The notes under the pieces are model-generated. The model made no database searches. It was not told the origin of the DNA and worked only from the letters and a program-made list of their open reading frames with translations. A stretch of 5,154 nucleotides of DNA, from assembly GCA_028276605.1 (NCBI GenBank), contig JAPYWC010000050.1:1-5154 (forward strand), given 5' to 3'. Position 1 is the first letter of the stretch, and every line of letters starts with the position of its first letter. This DNA comes from Desulfurococcales archaeon. Its GTDB lineage: Archaea; Thermoproteota; Thermoprotei_A; Sulfolobales; Ignisphaeraceae. This document shows, piece by piece, positions 4,707 to 5,154 of the stretch. A program made the position numbers and the translations under genes.

Positions 4707-5154
4707 TTAAGTTGTAACAGCTCTATAGTAGGCATAGAGCCTAGCCTTCTCATAACACAACTTTAGCAATTCTGCTAAGTTACTTTCTCTAAATCTCCTC
4801 TCAATCCAATTTACAGCATTAGCCCTAATATTAGTCCTCGCTTTTGCAATTTCACGTGCCCACCAACTCCTTAAATTATTTAATTCGCTATAGTCTCCTG
4901 TATCAATAAACTGTGTTAGCCTAGCTATGTCCTCCACCGCCTCTGCAAGTGCATACACATCCTCAGGTGGCACAGAAACGCCTGTTCCAGCCGCAATATC
5001 GTGCCTCAAGTCAATTATTGTTTCAGGTAAGCCACCAACATTTGAAACAACTACTGGAGTTCCTACAGCTTGAGCTTCTATAGAAACAATGCCAAAGGGT
5101 TCGTAACGAGAAGGTACAACAAATACGTTTGCAGCATAGCTAAATGCTTTTAAA
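4707..5154 (-). CDS. Partial GT-B glycosyltransferase, glycogen synthase-like (C-terminal part)
   Basis: The minus-strand frame is open from the window edge to the TAA at 4709-4707, giving about 148 C-terminal residues; the true start is outside. It opens with SYAANVFVVPSRYEPFG, then IVSIEAQAVGTPVVVS, NVGGLPETI and a later GVSVPPEDVYALAEAVEDI. This is the nucleotide-sugar-binding half of GT-B retaining glycosyltransferases (GT4/GT5). The E-P-F-G-I-V-S-I-E stretch gives the E-x7-E motif whose glutamates are used in sugar-nucleotide binding and catalysis. The S-R-Y-E-P-F-G wording and VGGLPE are close to archaeal glycogen/starch synthase-type enzymes, but GT4 members share much of this. The tail (about 65 residues) is helical, ending YAYYRAVTT. 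A TTG at 5009 is not the start, since the conserved motifs lie upstream of it. It converges on the methyltransferase gene with 5 bases between stops. Confidence 0.9.
   Translation of the reverse strand, partial: LKAFSYAANVFVVPSRYEPFGIVSIEAQAVGTPVVVSNVGGLPETIIDLRHDIAAGTGVSVPPEDVYALAEAVEDIARLTQFIDTGDYSELNNLRSWWAREIAKARTNIRANAVNWIERRFRESNLAELLKLCYEKARLYAYYRAVTT

Noticed and set aside
4707..5009. TTG 5009 as start of the minus-strand glycosyltransferase
   Set aside because: The conserved sugar-nucleotide-binding motifs continue upstream in frame to the window end, so this is an internal codon.
1..5154. CRISPR arrays, insertion sequences, long direct repeats
   Set aside because: No spaced repeat units, transposase motifs or terminal inverted repeats were seen on either strand by eye.

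Overview
The window looks like a chromosomal segment of a hyperthermophilic crenarchaeon (Thermoproteota, perhaps Desulfurococcales/Ignisphaera-like). This rests on the archaeal-type tRNA-Tyr with a bulge-helix-bulge intron, archaeal families (translin-like protein, COG2106 SPOUT methyltransferase, COG2521 methyltransferase), GGTGA-type ribosome binding sites, TATA-type promoters with a probable leaderless gene, and box C/D guide RNAs. The genus is inference; base composition is moderately AT-rich.

Layout. Positions 1-1616 hold two tightly linked surface-protein genes: a partial single-span membrane protein, then a 388-residue cysteine-rich protein with a pilin-like N-terminal helix. Positions 1712-3290 hold a translin/Trax-family protein and a SPOUT RNA methyltransferase. 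The 85-base spacer between them contains a box C/D guide RNA with all four boxes at consensus and two exact 12-base guides.

Positions 3291-3825 have no convincing protein gene but are dense in RNA genes: a plus-strand C/D RNA (3343-3392), a probable minus-strand C/D RNA (3446-3499), tRNA-Tyr(GUA) with a 15-base intron (3584-3673), and another minus-strand C/D candidate (3708-3760). Positions 3826-4701 encode an archaeal SAM-dependent methyltransferase, probably leaderless. Converging on it with 5 bases between is the C-terminal part of a GT-B glycosyltransferase resembling glycogen synthase, cut by the window edge.

The most striking content is the set of guide RNAs. The first guide of the plus-strand RNA and the D guide of the minus-strand RNA are each complementary over 10 bases to adjacent stretches of the conserved archaeal 16S rRNA 5' end; together they tile CCGGUUGAUCCUGCCGGA. 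The other guide of the minus-strand RNA is complementary over 10 bases to the 16S 3' end (GAUCACCUCC). The middle of the window therefore reads as an RNA-processing and modification neighbourhood, with guides aimed at both ends of the small-subunit rRNA beside a predicted RNA nuclease-family protein and two methyltransferases. The rRNA matches come from remembered conserved sequence and need checking against the organism's own rRNA.
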